A DNA stretch of 40,769 nucleotides from Thermoproteota archaeon (GCA_027491435.1 JAOZFG010000040.1:1-40769); one strand, 5' to 3'. Shown: positions 1 through 7,553, counted from the first letter of the stretch. Notes: a model not told the origin generated them from the sequence alone. Numbers and translations: made by a program.

Positions 1-293
1 CCTGTCTCAGGGTCCAGCGCCACCCCAGTAAACCTTACAGCGAAGTTCACAACTGTCTCGTCCACGACAGCCACTCCCTTGCTTTTAACAGCCATGATCT
101 CGCTCATCCCGCCTAAACCTGTACCTTCCTTACCTTCATGGCCCCTAACGCCTAGCAAGCTAAGCTGGCTGACACGCCTGGCAGGCCCGAAAGTAAGCAG
201 GGCGTAAGCTACTACCAGCAGGGGGGTCCGCTCTCTAACGGAGTTGAAGGTTCTCTTTCTCCATATGACATCAGCAACCCTGCTTATAACCAC
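1..293 (-). CDS. DDE transposase-like protein, N-terminal part (partial at window edge)
   Basis: An open frame of 97 codons runs on the minus strand from a GTG at 293 (in-frame TAA at 299-297) off the left edge. An internal ATG at 107 is a possible later start. I translated it by hand; the protein reads DVIWRKRTFNSVRERTPLL near its start and AVVDETVVNFAVRFTGVALD near the window edge. The latter resembles the first catalytic Asp region of DDE transposases (DET...V...vAvDpeT), with Asp78 as the candidate. The basic N-terminal segment would fit a DNA-binding region. I see no terminal inverted repeats, and the rest of the gene is outside the window. Similarity is from memory of family motifs, so a non-transposase is possible. 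Confidence 0.5.
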   Translation of the reverse strand, partial: MVISRVADVIWRKRTFNSVRERTPLLVVAYALLTFGPARRVSQLSLLGVRGHEGKEGTGLGGMSEIMAVKSKGVAVVDETVVNFAVRFTGVALDPET

Positions 294-363
294 AGCTTAA
301 GTTGACAACATAAGGCACCAAAATTTCATAATCTAAAGGGGATTATTGAAATTCAAGGACATA

Positions 364-375
364 GTATTTAAATAC
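364..375 (+). promoter_or_regulatory. TATA box inside an inverted repeat, upstream of the exported-protein gene
   Basis: GTATTTAAATAC is a perfect palindrome placed about 40 nt before the ATG at 410, which suits an archaeal TATA box with a short leader. It is flanked by TCAAGGA (353-359) and TCCTTGA (378-384), a 7-base inverted repeat centred one half-turn-compatible base from the TATA centre. The flanking arms could bind a dimeric repressor covering the TATA box. The promoter role is inferred from position and composition. Confidence 0.55.
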
Positions 376-409
376 CCTCCTTGAGGTCGCACGTGATGGG
401 GACGCGGAC

Positions 410-763
410 ATGAAGTTGAAAGATTTATCTATTAAGCTAATATCGGTTATAATTGCGCTCTTGATGGCGATCTCTCCTTTACCCTTAGCAGCGTATGCCG
501 GGAGTGCGGGGGCTGGCATAAAGCCTGATGTAATTAGGAGTTGCAGCAGGGTTTACATGTACGTTGGCCCTGGGGAATACGAGTGGGAGGTTATATACGT
601 AGGTCATGTGGACTCTTGGTCTGTCAGATTAGTTTATAATTCACACCCGTATTTCCTGTGGTCAGCCTTCTACTCAAATGGATACATATATATAATCGTT
701 CATAATTTACACCGATATAGTGGGCTATCGCTGGTCTTCGAAGTTTGCTGGACCATCTACTGA
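410..763 (+). CDS. Small exported protein of unknown function, first gene of ABC cassette
   Basis: 117 residues. Residues 1-30 form a clear Sec signal peptide: Lys-rich start, a hydrophobic core (LISVIIALLMAI), then LAAYAGSAG with likely cleavage after an Ala near residue 30. The mature part is about 85 residues, very rich in Tyr, Trp, Val and His, with two cysteines (in RSCSRVY and FEVCWTIY) that could form one disulfide linking the two ends of a beta-rich fold. No lipobox and no known domain recognised. It lies 39 nt upstream of two MacB/LolC-like permeases and an ATPase, so it is a natural candidate substrate, ligand or sensor for them. Codon use is AT-rich (many ATA, TAT, ATT), unlike the genes after 3600, suggesting a foreign or fast-evolving origin. 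Confidence 0.75.
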   Translation: MKLKDLSIKLISVIIALLMAISPLPLAAYAGSAGAGIKPDVIRSCSRVYMYVGPGEYEWEVIYVGHVDSWSVRLVYNSHPYFLWSAFYSNGYIYIIVHNLHRYSGLSLVFEVCWTIY

Positions 764-801
764 TCATTATCGTTTTATTTTTAAAGGAGGGATAGCGGTC
801 G

Positions 802-2055
802 ATGAATTATAGAATATTTATAACGGACTCGAAGGTCTACAATATATCGTTAATTATAGCTCTAACCCTCATATACACCCTCTTCATGTTTGGGGTTTAT
901 ATAGTTCAATCTACTCAATTTATTAGCGAGCAACTGGAAAAAACTACTAAATATAGCTTCATAATGGTTCACTATATACCACCATCTGAGTACCAGGGGC
1001 CTGAATCCGCAGGGACTAAACTAATGGAGCAAATTTACGAAACCATAAATTATCTGAAAGGTCATGGAATAAAGGTATATGAAACTAAGTTTTATCCAGA
1101 TAAACTTCCCCCAGAGTATGCCTGTAACTACATGGAGGAAATGATAGACAGGTCCATGAAGAGCAAAGAGGCGCAAGAGAATTCAGGGGTAAGGGAGAAC
1201 CTAGAGTTGATAAAGGAGATAGCTTGTCTCCAAGGTTATTCTTTAGAACTAATAGCCATGACTGACGAATTTAACTGGAATTATCTCTCCTTAATTTCTG
1301 GAAGGTATCCGGAGAAGAGGGGCGAGTGTATAATTCCGTTGGGACTATACTATATGATTAACATGGGAACTGAGTTGAGGTTGGGGGACGAACTAAGGCT
1401 TACCAAGTACAGATGCAGGGTAGTTGGCATATACCTTCCGATAGAACCGACAACCCCTAGTAAGCTCGTCATAGTAAAGGGAACTCCGATGAGAGCAGGC
1501 AATGCGTTATACGATGAGTCCCCTGTAACAATCTACTGGGTGGACCTGTCAAAGAACAGGTCTGAAGTCCTCCTCAGAGTTTCCTCCTTATCCTTATCAG
1601 GGCATCCCGGATTGCCCGCAAGCGTTAGATTAGAGTTTGAGAGGTTCCAAGAGTTATCCGCTAATACCTCTTACCTCCTGGTGATTTTCTCAGCATTAGC
1701 TCTAATCCTGCTCACCTTAGTAGAGATGAAAGTGGAAGTTAGGAAGAAGGGCATTATCATATCCCAGGGCGTACCTACCGGCTTCCTAATGAGAGTTGAC
1801 TTCTTAAGAGAGGTCATGCTGCTACCCTCCTTACTTCTGGGATTCTTGACAGTTCATCAACTCTACCTGGATATGGTAAAGCTATTCTTCTCCAGTTACT
1901 CCATCACCAGTTTCCTAGAGCCCTACTTCTACTACAGCAGACCCTCACTTAACATCCTGATTTTGAGCCTGTTGTTGCCCCTCTCTAGGCTTCTAGCCTT
2001 GTTAGCCTACTGGAGGTGGTTGAATGGCAGGCAAGTCGGTAGTATTATCGGTTGA
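802..2055 (+). CDS. MacB/LolC-like ABC permease 1
   Basis: 417 residues with the topology of the type VII (mechanotransmission) ABC permeases: TM1 at about 15-37, a large extracytoplasmic domain of about 250 residues, then three TM helices (about 290-310, 335-355 and 383-405). The external domain ends with a MacB periplasmic-core-like segment (SGRYPEKRGECIIP, then LRLGDELRL and YRCRVVGIYLP), which is also present in permease 2 downstream. It lies in one transcription unit with the exported protein, the ATPase (32 nt overlap) and permease 2. The first two-thirds is AT-rich (for example 20 G+C in bases 841-900), while the last third matches the chromosome. Family members move lipoproteins, peptides or antibiotics, or transmit force, so the substrate here is not predictable. 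Confidence 0.8.
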   Translation: MNYRIFITDSKVYNISLIIALTLIYTLFMFGVYIVQSTQFISEQLEKTTKYSFIMVHYIPPSEYQGPESAGTKLMEQIYETINYLKGHGIKVYETKFYPDKLPPEYACNYMEEMIDRSMKSKEAQENSGVRENLELIKEIACLQGYSLELIAMTDEFNWNYLSLISGRYPEKRGECIIPLGLYYMINMGTELRLGDELRLTKYRCRVVGIYLPIEPTTPSKLVIVKGTPMRAGNALYDESPVTIYWVDLSKNRSEVLLRVSSLSLSGHPGLPASVRLEFERFQELSANTSYLLVIFSALALILLTLVEMKVEVRKKGIIISQGVPTGFLMRVDFLREVMLLPSLLLGFLTVHQLYLDMVKLFFSSYSITSFLEPYFYYSRPSLNILILSLLLPLSRLLALLAYWRWLNGRQVGSIIG

Positions 2056-2665
2056 TGGGATAAGCAAGAGGTATAGAGACCTCGTCTTCTCCAACTTCAC
2101 CTGGGAATTTCCCAATTCGGGCATGTTCGTGATCAAGGGGCCTAACGGATCGGGCAAGTCCACCCTGCTCAGGGTGCTGGCCTGCATGGAGCCCCCGGAC
2201 TCCGGAGAGGTAAGGCTGATGGGCGAGGTTGTGAGGGATTACAGGGCCAAGGTGTACCATAAATACGCTAGGGTGATAAGCTTCAGCTTTCAAGAACCAG
2301 CTCTCCTCCCCATAAGCGTTGAGAGGAACCTGCAGGTTCCTACTTTAGTTGATGAGGGTAGGTTAGAAGAGGTTATAGATGCGTTAGGCCTCAGAAAACT
2401 TCTTAAGAGTAAGGCCACCAAGATAAGTGGAGGAGAGAAGAAAAGGACTGATTTGGCTAGGGCTTTATCGAGGAAGACGCCTGCTCTATTAGCAGATGAG
2501 CCTCTATCCTTCCTAGATCCCGAGTACGTGGAGGTCGTCACCTCTTTGCTGAGGGAGGAGGCCAAGCAGAGGTTGGTAATAGCCACCACAACGGGCTCAG
2601 ATCAGCTCACGGATGCTGCAGATACGGTTATAGATATAATGGACTACAAAAGGGCTAGACAATGA
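2024..2665 (+). CDS. ABC transporter ATPase (MacB/LolD type)
   Basis: 213 residues, the usual size for a LolD/FtsE/MacB-type ATPase. Walker A GPNGSGKST is at 39-47, Q-loop Gln90 in SFQEPALLP, signature ISGGEKKR at 134-141, Walker B ALLADEP around 154-160, and D-loop SFLD at 162-165. The switch-histidine position after the last core strand reads VIATTTGSD (about 185-193), where the family normally has a His, so the H-loop His appears replaced by Thr. ATG at 2024 overlaps the end of permease 1 by 32 nt and the stop overlaps the start of permease 2 by 4 nt, implying coupled translation. It should drive the two neighbouring permeases as a heterodimeric exporter or mechanotransmitter. Confidence 0.9.
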   Translation: MAGKSVVLSVDGISKRYRDLVFSNFTWEFPNSGMFVIKGPNGSGKSTLLRVLACMEPPDSGEVRLMGEVVRDYRAKVYHKYARVISFSFQEPALLPISVERNLQVPTLVDEGRLEEVIDALGLRKLLKSKATKISGGEKKRTDLARALSRKTPALLADEPLSFLDPEYVEVVTSLLREEAKQRLVIATTTGSDQLTDAADTVIDIMDYKRARQ

Positions 2666-3588
2666 AGCATAAGACCCTGATGATTGTGGCCGACTTCCTG
2701 ATAACCTTTTTCTTGCTCACTACCCTGTGGGCCACCTACTCCATGACCCACGCCTTGAAGGGGAGGATAGGAAAGGTCAACTACTTTGCTGCCAGGAACC
2801 CAGTGCCTGCCGAGGGGCTCTATAGGGTCAACGTAACCACGTGCGGTAACCTGACGGTCGCATACTACTTGGAGCTTCCAGAGCCGGCCATGCCCTTGCT
2901 ACTCAAGGGCCGCTACCCCGATAAAGGGGAGTGCGTAGTCACACCTCTCCTTTATTCTCAAATCAAGGGCGACAAGTTGAACTTGGGCAACCTGACTTGT
3001 GAGGTATCTGGAGTAGTATCTATGTGGAGGGCAGTTAACGCCTCTAGGCTAGTTATGGTCAGGTCTAGGGGTTCTGGCTTTCCTATCTACGTTATTAGGC
3101 TGGATCCTCAACAGATTCAAGTCATCGAGTCTCATCCTGAGCTCGTCAGCCTAGCCCTTCCCCCTACAATATCAGCGATTGCTGTGGAGAGTTCCTTGGG
3201 GATGCTTAACTCTCTGACGACAGCTCTCACGGCGATCTCTCTGGTCTCCTCCGTCTTCCTATCTTTTATAGTCATCAAACACGAAGAGTTGGGTAAGTGG
3301 GCCCTAAAAACTGCTATGGGAAAGTCCTGGTGGTGGACTTCCCTTCAGGACGTAACTGTGTGGGCTTTAATTCTCTCCTTAACATCTCTAGCAGCCTATC
3401 AGCTGACTGCTACCGCAGGAAAAGGATTTGCTGAGCTCCTGCTAGGGTTGAGCTTGTCCGATGTGTGGACTCATGTCCCCCTCCTTGAGCTGGCCTTACA
3501 GGTCTTGACCTTCCCGGTGGCCTACCTTACAGTAGGGGCCGTAGCCTCAACTGTTGGAGGCCTTCTCCCCCTTAGCAGATCCCTTTAA
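2662..3588 (+). CDS. MacB/LolC-like ABC permease 2
   Basis: 308 residues. TM1 is at about 5-27, followed by an extracytoplasmic domain of about 150 residues and three TM segments (about 182-205, 226-250 and 270-300). It carries the same external motif as permease 1: KGRYPDKGECVVTP, then LNLGNLTCEVSGV. The two are therefore paralogues with different-sized external domains, matching a heterodimeric LolC/LolE-like arrangement around one ATPase. The start overlaps the ATPase stop (ATGA). The last 42 nt overlap the convergent phosphatidyltransferase gene. Confidence 0.8.
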   Translation: MKHKTLMIVADFLITFFLLTTLWATYSMTHALKGRIGKVNYFAARNPVPAEGLYRVNVTTCGNLTVAYYLELPEPAMPLLLKGRYPDKGECVVTPLLYSQIKGDKLNLGNLTCEVSGVVSMWRAVNASRLVMVRSRGSGFPIYVIRLDPQQIQVIESHPELVSLALPPTISAIAVESSLGMLNSLTTALTAISLVSSVFLSFIVIKHEELGKWALKTAMGKSWWWTSLQDVTVWALILSLTSLAAYQLTATAGKGFAELLLGLSLSDVWTHVPLLELALQVLTFPVAYLTVGAVASTVGGLLPLSRSL

Positions 3589-4143
3589 CTTCATCCTAGT
3601 GAAAGCGCTGTAGGATCTCTCTCCCACAGTTATATAACTTAGCAGGACTATCAGAAATAGCCCTAGCTCCAACCTATCAGTTAAGCAGGCCAAGGAAGCT
3701 ATTATCATCCTCTCCGGCCTCCCCGCCAAGCTGAACTCCGTCCCCTTAACCCCTAAGGACTCGGCCTTGGCCCTGACGTAGCTAACCATCATGGAGGAGT
3801 GTATTGCTAGGGCCGACATCAGGAAGTCCTCGCCAGGGAAGCCCATCCCCAAAAGAATCAAACCATCAGAAACCCTGTCAAAGACCGAGTCCAGGAAAGA
3901 CCCCTTCTCACTTGCCGAATTGGTAGCCCTAGCTATTGCACCGTCGATCATGTCAAGAAAGCCTGAAGCTAGTATAAGGAAGCCGCTGACCCTAACGTAT
4001 CCCTTGTAAAGGGTGTAGAACGTGAAAGCCGATAGAAAGAGGCCCATTACAGATACGTGATCCGCTCTAAGTCCGAGGTTGGCTAGCTTGAGTCCTATGC
4101 TCTCAGTTATTCCTGAAACTCTCGACCTGGCCCTCTCCAACAT
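3547..4143 (-). CDS. CDP-alcohol phosphatidyltransferase (archaetidylinositol-phosphate synthase-like)
   Basis: 198-residue membrane enzyme that joins a CDP-activated lipid to an alcohol phosphate. The complete family motif is present: Asp64, Asp67-Gly68, Ala71-Arg72, Gly81, Asp85 and Asp89, with the exact D-x2-DG-x2-AR-x8-G-x3-D-x3-D spacing. Hydrophobic segments flank the motif and fill the second half. Length and the N-terminal ERARSRVSG style resemble archaeal archaetidylinositol-phosphate synthases, but the alcohol substrate (inositol phosphate, glycerol phosphate or serine) cannot be read from the motif. It is transcribed divergently from the trmJ-like gene, and its 3' end overlaps permease 2. 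Confidence 0.88.
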   Translation of the reverse strand: MLERARSRVSGITESIGLKLANLGLRADHVSVMGLFLSAFTFYTLYKGYVRVSGFLILASGFLDMIDGAIARATNSASEKGSFLDSVFDRVSDGLILLGMGFPGEDFLMSALAIHSSMMVSYVRAKAESLGVKGTEFSLAGRPERMIIASLACLTDRLELGLFLIVLLSYITVGERSYSAFTRMKLKGSAKGEKASNS

Positions 4144-4165
4144 TTTACTACCATAGGGTCATAGG

Positions 4166-4179
4166 TTATCTAAAAAAGG
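4166..4179. promoter_or_regulatory. Shared A/T-rich core promoter for divergent genes
   Basis: The only A/T-rich element in the 51-nt gap is TTATCTAAAAAAG. Read forwards it ends about 20 nt before the ATG at 4195. Read backwards (CTTTTTTA) it is centred about 31 nt from the minus-strand ATG at 4143. Both genes would have no leader or one of a few bases. Function is inferred from spacing. Confidence 0.45.
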
Positions 4180-4194
4180 TTAGTCCTAATCTAG

Positions 4195-4926
4195 ATGCCG
4201 GACGTGGTGGTCATACTGGTAGAGCCCGAGAACGCAGATAACGTTGGAATGATAGCCAGGGCAATGAAGAACTTCGGGTTTCGAAGGTTGAGGATAGTTA
4301 GGCCCATGTTCGACTCCTTTGACAGGGCCATGGCCGCAGCCATGAGGGCCAAGGACGTGCTTGAAGGGGCTGAAATATTCCTCTACTTGGATGAGGCCTT
4401 TGAGGGAATAGATGTGGTTATAGGAACCACCGCCAGGATAAGCAAGTACAACGTGGACCGTAGGGCCATACCCCTCAGAACCCTAGTAGACTCACTAAAG
4501 TGGGACACCGTATACGGGTTGGTGATGGGAAGGGAGTCCACAGGGCTTACCAGCGAAGAGCTCGCCAAGTGTGACGTGGTAGTCACCATACCCACCAGCT
4601 CAGAGTACCCCGCCCTCAACCTGGCCAACGCCACAGCTATCATGCTATACGAGTTCTACATGAAGTTCAACAAGGTCGAGCTCTGGGAGAGGCCGGTCAG
4701 CAGAAGGGTCAGGGAGATGACGCTCAACTATATATATAAGGTAGTGGGGGACCTGGATATACCGGAGCACAAGAAGAAGGGGGGAATGGCCCTAATAAGG
4801 AGGATCTTAGAGAGGGCCTACCCCTGTGGAGTGGGAGAGGGAGAAGCCCTCTACCTGCTGGAGATAGTGAAGAAGGTGTATGAAAGGTTAAAAGGTGGTG
4901 AAGATGTCCCTGAGGCCAGCCCGTAA
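4195..4926 (+). CDS. trmJ: TrmJ-like SPOUT RNA 2'-O-methyltransferase
   Basis: 243 residues. SpoU/SPOUT features: N-terminal VVILVEPENADNVGMIARAM (motif 1 with the conserved Asn), motif 2 YGLVMGRESTGLT and motif 3 with IPTSSEYPALNLANA. The C-terminal helical region after about residue 165 matches the archaeal/bacterial TrmJ layout. TrmJ methylates the ribose of nucleotide 32 in tRNA using AdoMet and works as a knotted dimer. Other SpoU-family targets (rRNA) are possible. It heads a plus-strand run of translation and transcription genes. The last 23 nt overlap the L10e gene. Confidence 0.85.
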   Translation: MPDVVVILVEPENADNVGMIARAMKNFGFRRLRIVRPMFDSFDRAMAAAMRAKDVLEGAEIFLYLDEAFEGIDVVIGTTARISKYNVDRRAIPLRTLVDSLKWDTVYGLVMGRESTGLTSEELAKCDVVVTIPTSSEYPALNLANATAIMLYEFYMKFNKVELWERPVSRRVREMTLNYIYKVVGDLDIPEHKKKGGMALIRRILERAYPCGVGEGEALYLLEIVKKVYERLKGGEDVPEASP

Positions 4927-5410
4927 TTATAGGAGGTTACAGAGGCCTTACACCCGTAAGGAGTACATAAAGAGCATACCCTACAGCAAGATCCAGAAGT
5001 TCAATCACGGAAACGTACACGGTAAGTTCGACTACGAGATAAGGTTGGTGGCCACTGCTAGCTTCCAGGTTAGGAGCAACGCCTTGGAGGCGGCTAGGAT
5101 GACTGTGATGGCTCAATTGAGGAAAAGGCTGCCCTCTGATGAGCACTACTTCTTCAAGATAGTGCCTTACCCGCACCACATACTGAGGAAGCACGCAATG
5201 GCAGGGGTGCACAAGGCTGAGAGGCTCCAGAAGGGTATGAGATTGGCTTTTGGCAAGCCTGACGGGAGAGCAGCTCAGATCAGAACTGGAGACGTCATCA
5301 TGTTCCTCAGGGTAAACAAGGAGCACTTGGAAGTAGGGAAGTACGCCATGAAGTTGGCTAAGCTGAAGATACCCTTCATGACCAAGCTAGAGATTGTCGA
5401 GCTTGATTGA
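4904..5410 (+). CDS. rpl10e: Ribosomal protein L10e (uL16 family)
   Basis: 168 residues. It has the archaeal/eukaryal L10e pattern: RPARNYRRLQRPYTRKEYI at the start, VRSNALEAARMTV in the middle, then PYPHHILRKHAMA, RLQKGMRLAFGKPDGRAAQI and a C-terminal strand. It is a large-subunit protein near the peptidyl transferase centre. I chose the ATG at 4904 rather than the in-frame GTG at 4895 because GGTGGTGA lies just upstream as a ribosome-binding site. The stop region overlaps the next gene, so translation is probably coupled. Confidence 0.95.
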   Translation: MSLRPARNYRRLQRPYTRKEYIKSIPYSKIQKFNHGNVHGKFDYEIRLVATASFQVRSNALEAARMTVMAQLRKRLPSDEHYFFKIVPYPHHILRKHAMAGVHKAERLQKGMRLAFGKPDGRAAQIRTGDVIMFLRVNKEHLEVGKYAMKLAKLKIPFMTKLEIVELD

Positions 5411-6017
5411 TAAGAAGTCCCTGGAGATCCTCCTGGAGAGCTTGGAGGGGATTCCCAACCCCTCCCCTGAACTTGAGCAGCAAGATACCCCTGCCGACTT
5501 GGCCTCCTCCCTGATTTCCTTAGCCTCCCTGATGGGCGACCTCCTGGGTAGCAAGGTGATAGATTTGGGGTGTGGATCAGGGATCCTCTCAATAGGCGCC
5601 GTCTTGGCCGGCGCTGAAGAGGCCGTCGGAATAGATGTGGACGCAAAGGCAGTAGCTACCGCCTGGGCCAACGCTAGAAGGCTGGGCGTTAAGGATAGAG
5701 TTAGGTTTTACGTCCAAGAAGTCAGGTCCTTTGAGGGGAGGGGAGACCTAGTCATTCAAAATCCGCCCTTCGGGGTGGTCAGGAGACACGTGGACCTGAT
5801 TTTCCTGGAAAGGGCCTTTAAGTCAGCTGACGTCGTCTACTCCATTCATTTGGCGGGCAATTCCAGATTTCTCAGCAGATTTGCTGATAAGCACGGATTT
5901 AGACTCACTCACGTGGAGAAGTGGCCCTTTCCAATTCCCAGGAGGTTCTGGTACCACAGGAAGAAGGTTGTGAGGATACCCGTTGAGATCCTGAGGTTTG
6001 AGAGGGAGATAACATGA
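5394..6017 (+). CDS. METTL5-like RNA N6-adenine methyltransferase
   Basis: 207 residues. The class I methyltransferase fold is shown by VIDLGCGSGILSIGAVLAG (motif I) and the acidic GIDVDAKAV (motif II). The NPPFG catalytic motif near residue 123 is the form used by N6-adenine methylases of RNA. Length, placement and C-terminal basic strands (PIPRRFWYHRKK) fit the archaeal COG2263/METTL5 group, whose eukaryotic member modifies an adenine of small-subunit rRNA. The TTG at 5394 overlaps the L10e end; a second TTG at 5403 is a possible alternative. It stands between a ribosomal protein and exosome gene, which fits a ribosome-modification role. Confidence 0.82.
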   Translation: MSSLIDKKSLEILLESLEGIPNPSPELEQQDTPADLASSLISLASLMGDLLGSKVIDLGCGSGILSIGAVLAGAEEAVGIDVDAKAVATAWANARRLGVKDRVRFYVQEVRSFEGRGDLVIQNPPFGVVRRHVDLIFLERAFKSADVVYSIHLAGNSRFLSRFADKHGFRLTHVEKWPFPIPRRFWYHRKKVVRIPVEILRFEREIT

Positions 6018-6598
6018 GGAGGATTAGAGTTACCGTTCCGGGCGAGAGCTTAGGTGTAGTGGAGGAGTACATACCTGGGGATGGTGTCCTAGAATCTGGA
6101 GGCATAATAACTTCCAAGTACCACGGCATCCTAAAGGAGAACAACAACAGGATAAGCGTTGAACCATTCAAGAAACACATATTCCCGCCTAGAGTTGGAG
6201 AGATAGCCCTGGGGGAGATAAGAGGTGCCGACAGGAACAGCTTCCTAGTTCACTTGGTTGCGATAGTCAGGCCCAGGAGGGGGCTTCTCGCCCCTCCCGT
6301 CGTGGCCACCATGAGCAAGAGGCCAGCCAACCTAGGAGTTAGGCCCAGCGACGTAGTCCTGGTGAAGGTAGAGTCCATAAAGGGCGGCCAAGTCACCGTA
6401 ACCTTGGCCGGCTCCCATGAGCTAGGAGTCATCAGGTCTTTCTGTCCCCATTGCGGCACCCCCTTAGTTAAGGGGGTCGGGTTCACTCTGATATGCCCTA
6501 GCTGCGGAAAGATCTTCCTCGAGAAAAAAATAAGTAGTAAGTACGGATGGAATCCATTCAGGGATGGGTTGATAAAATATGTTGAGAGGAAGAGGTGA
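6014..6598 (+). CDS. csl4: Exosome subunit Csl4
   Basis: 194 residues. The N-terminal strand-rich domain contains PGDGVLESGGIITSKYHGIL, typical of Csl4. A central S1-type OB fold follows (RVGEIALGEI to VKVESIKGGQVTVTL). A C-terminal zinc ribbon has CPHC and CPSC pairs. Csl4 caps the archaeal RNA exosome and helps present RNA for 3'-5' degradation or tailing. ATG at 6014 overlaps the upstream stop by 4 nt. The order csl4, DUF2067, rpoL is a recurrent archaeal arrangement. Confidence 0.93.
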   Translation: MRRIRVTVPGESLGVVEEYIPGDGVLESGGIITSKYHGILKENNNRISVEPFKKHIFPPRVGEIALGEIRGADRNSFLVHLVAIVRPRRGLLAPPVVATMSKRPANLGVRPSDVVLVKVESIKGGQVTVTLAGSHELGVIRSFCPHCGTPLVKGVGFTLICPSCGKIFLEKKISSKYGWNPFRDGLIKYVERKR

Positions 6599-7226
6599 GC
6601 TTGAGAAAAGGAGTGTTGTGCTTGACGTTAAAGGAGAGTATTTAGAAGAATTTCTGGACTACGTGGAGAAGAAGTTGGAGGGTTTAAACTACTCCTACAA
6701 GTATACCCATGAGTCTGGGCTGAAGATAACCTTCGTGGGCACAAAGGAGGAGAACAAGGAGGCAGAGGAGCTTGTGAGGAGGTCTTACAGGAACTTCATG
6801 ATCGTGCGCTCCCCAGTGGGAAGGATGCACAGGTACCCGACAGACTGGCTTCTGGAGCACGGAGGCGGCGTTTCCTTCGACCTGCTCACCCTCTCCATAA
6901 GGGGAGCTGGCCTAACGGCCAGCTGGAGGGGAGACCTCCTCTACACTGAGTTAGACCCCCAGGAGATGGTCGACCTTCTGGGAGAGCTCAGGTCGTTAAT
7001 AGAGGAAATAAAGTACGAGGTCAGGCAGAGAAAGGCCAGGGAAGTTGTGGTGGCAGCTGCCGTGAACACTGGGGTGTCGCCCCTAGCCATACTGGACATA
7101 GCCGAGGAGGAAGGCATCCTGGAAAGGGACGAGGCTGGAATCTGGTGGTTCAGGGTGGATCCAGACCTGGCCCTCAAGAGGCTTATCCTTAAGGCCCAAG
7201 AGCTTGAGGATGAGGAAGGTGATTGA
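6579..7226 (+). CDS. DUF2067 family protein
   Basis: 215 residues. It has no enzyme motif that I recognise. The sequence begins with alpha/beta segments (VVLDVKGEYLEEFLDYVEKKL) and ends with an acidic helix. Size and location between csl4 and rpoL match DUF2067, an archaeal family of unknown function known from this neighbourhood. ATG at 6579 lies inside the end of csl4, giving a 20-nt overlap. Co-transcription with exosome and RNA polymerase subunits suggests a role in RNA metabolism, which is inference. Confidence 0.75.
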   Translation: MLRGRGELEKRSVVLDVKGEYLEEFLDYVEKKLEGLNYSYKYTHESGLKITFVGTKEENKEAEELVRRSYRNFMIVRSPVGRMHRYPTDWLLEHGGGVSFDLLTLSIRGAGLTASWRGDLLYTELDPQEMVDLLGELRSLIEEIKYEVRQRKAREVVVAAAVNTGVSPLAILDIAEEEGILERDEAGIWWFRVDPDLALKRLILKAQELEDEEGD

Positions 7227-7514
7227 ATGGATGTAGTAGTGAAGGAGAAGTCGAGCACTGAGCTGGAGATCAGGGTCAAGGGCGAGACATACACATTAAT
7301 AGTCCCCATAGCTGAGAAGTTAAGCGAGTTCGAGGAAGTTTTGTTCGCTGGTTACGACGTGCCCCACCCGTTAGTGGAAGAGGGAGTAATTTATCTTAGG
7401 GTTAAGGAGGGAGTGGATCCCCTCTTAATGCTCAGAAAGGCCACTGAGATGGTCATCAGGGAGTTTGAGGAGCTGGAGAGCTCTTTTAAAGAGGAGCTCT
7501 CTAACCTCAAATAA
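7227..7514 (+). CDS. rpoL: DNA-directed RNA polymerase subunit L (Rpo11)
   Basis: 95 residues with the small Rpb11/RpoL fold: ELEIRVKGETYTLIVPIAEKL, then FAGYDVPHPLVEEGVIYLRV, then a long C-terminal helix. It pairs with subunit D to start polymerase assembly. The start directly follows the DUF2067 stop. The T-rich run after the stop (7517-7522) may end the transcript. Confidence 0.93.
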   Translation: MDVVVKEKSSTELEIRVKGETYTLIVPIAEKLSEFEEVLFAGYDVPHPLVEEGVIYLRVKEGVDPLLMLRKATEMVIREFEELESSFKEELSNLK

Positions 7515-7516
7515 CC

Positions 7517-7526
7517 TTTTTTATAA
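7517..7526 (+). promoter_or_regulatory. T-run/TATA element between rpoL and aglB
   Basis: TTTTTTATAA follows rpoL by 2 nt. A T-run of this kind is a typical archaeal termination signal. It is also centred about 32 nt before the TTG start of aglB, so it may serve as its TATA box. Both roles are inferred. Confidence 0.4.
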
Positions 7527-7553
7527 CATTTGAGGTCATGAGGGGGTGTCATA

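Noticed and set aside
410-763. The small exported protein as a true lactococcin 972 homologue
   Set aside because: Gene order and size are reminiscent but I see no convincing shared residues; kept only as an analogy.
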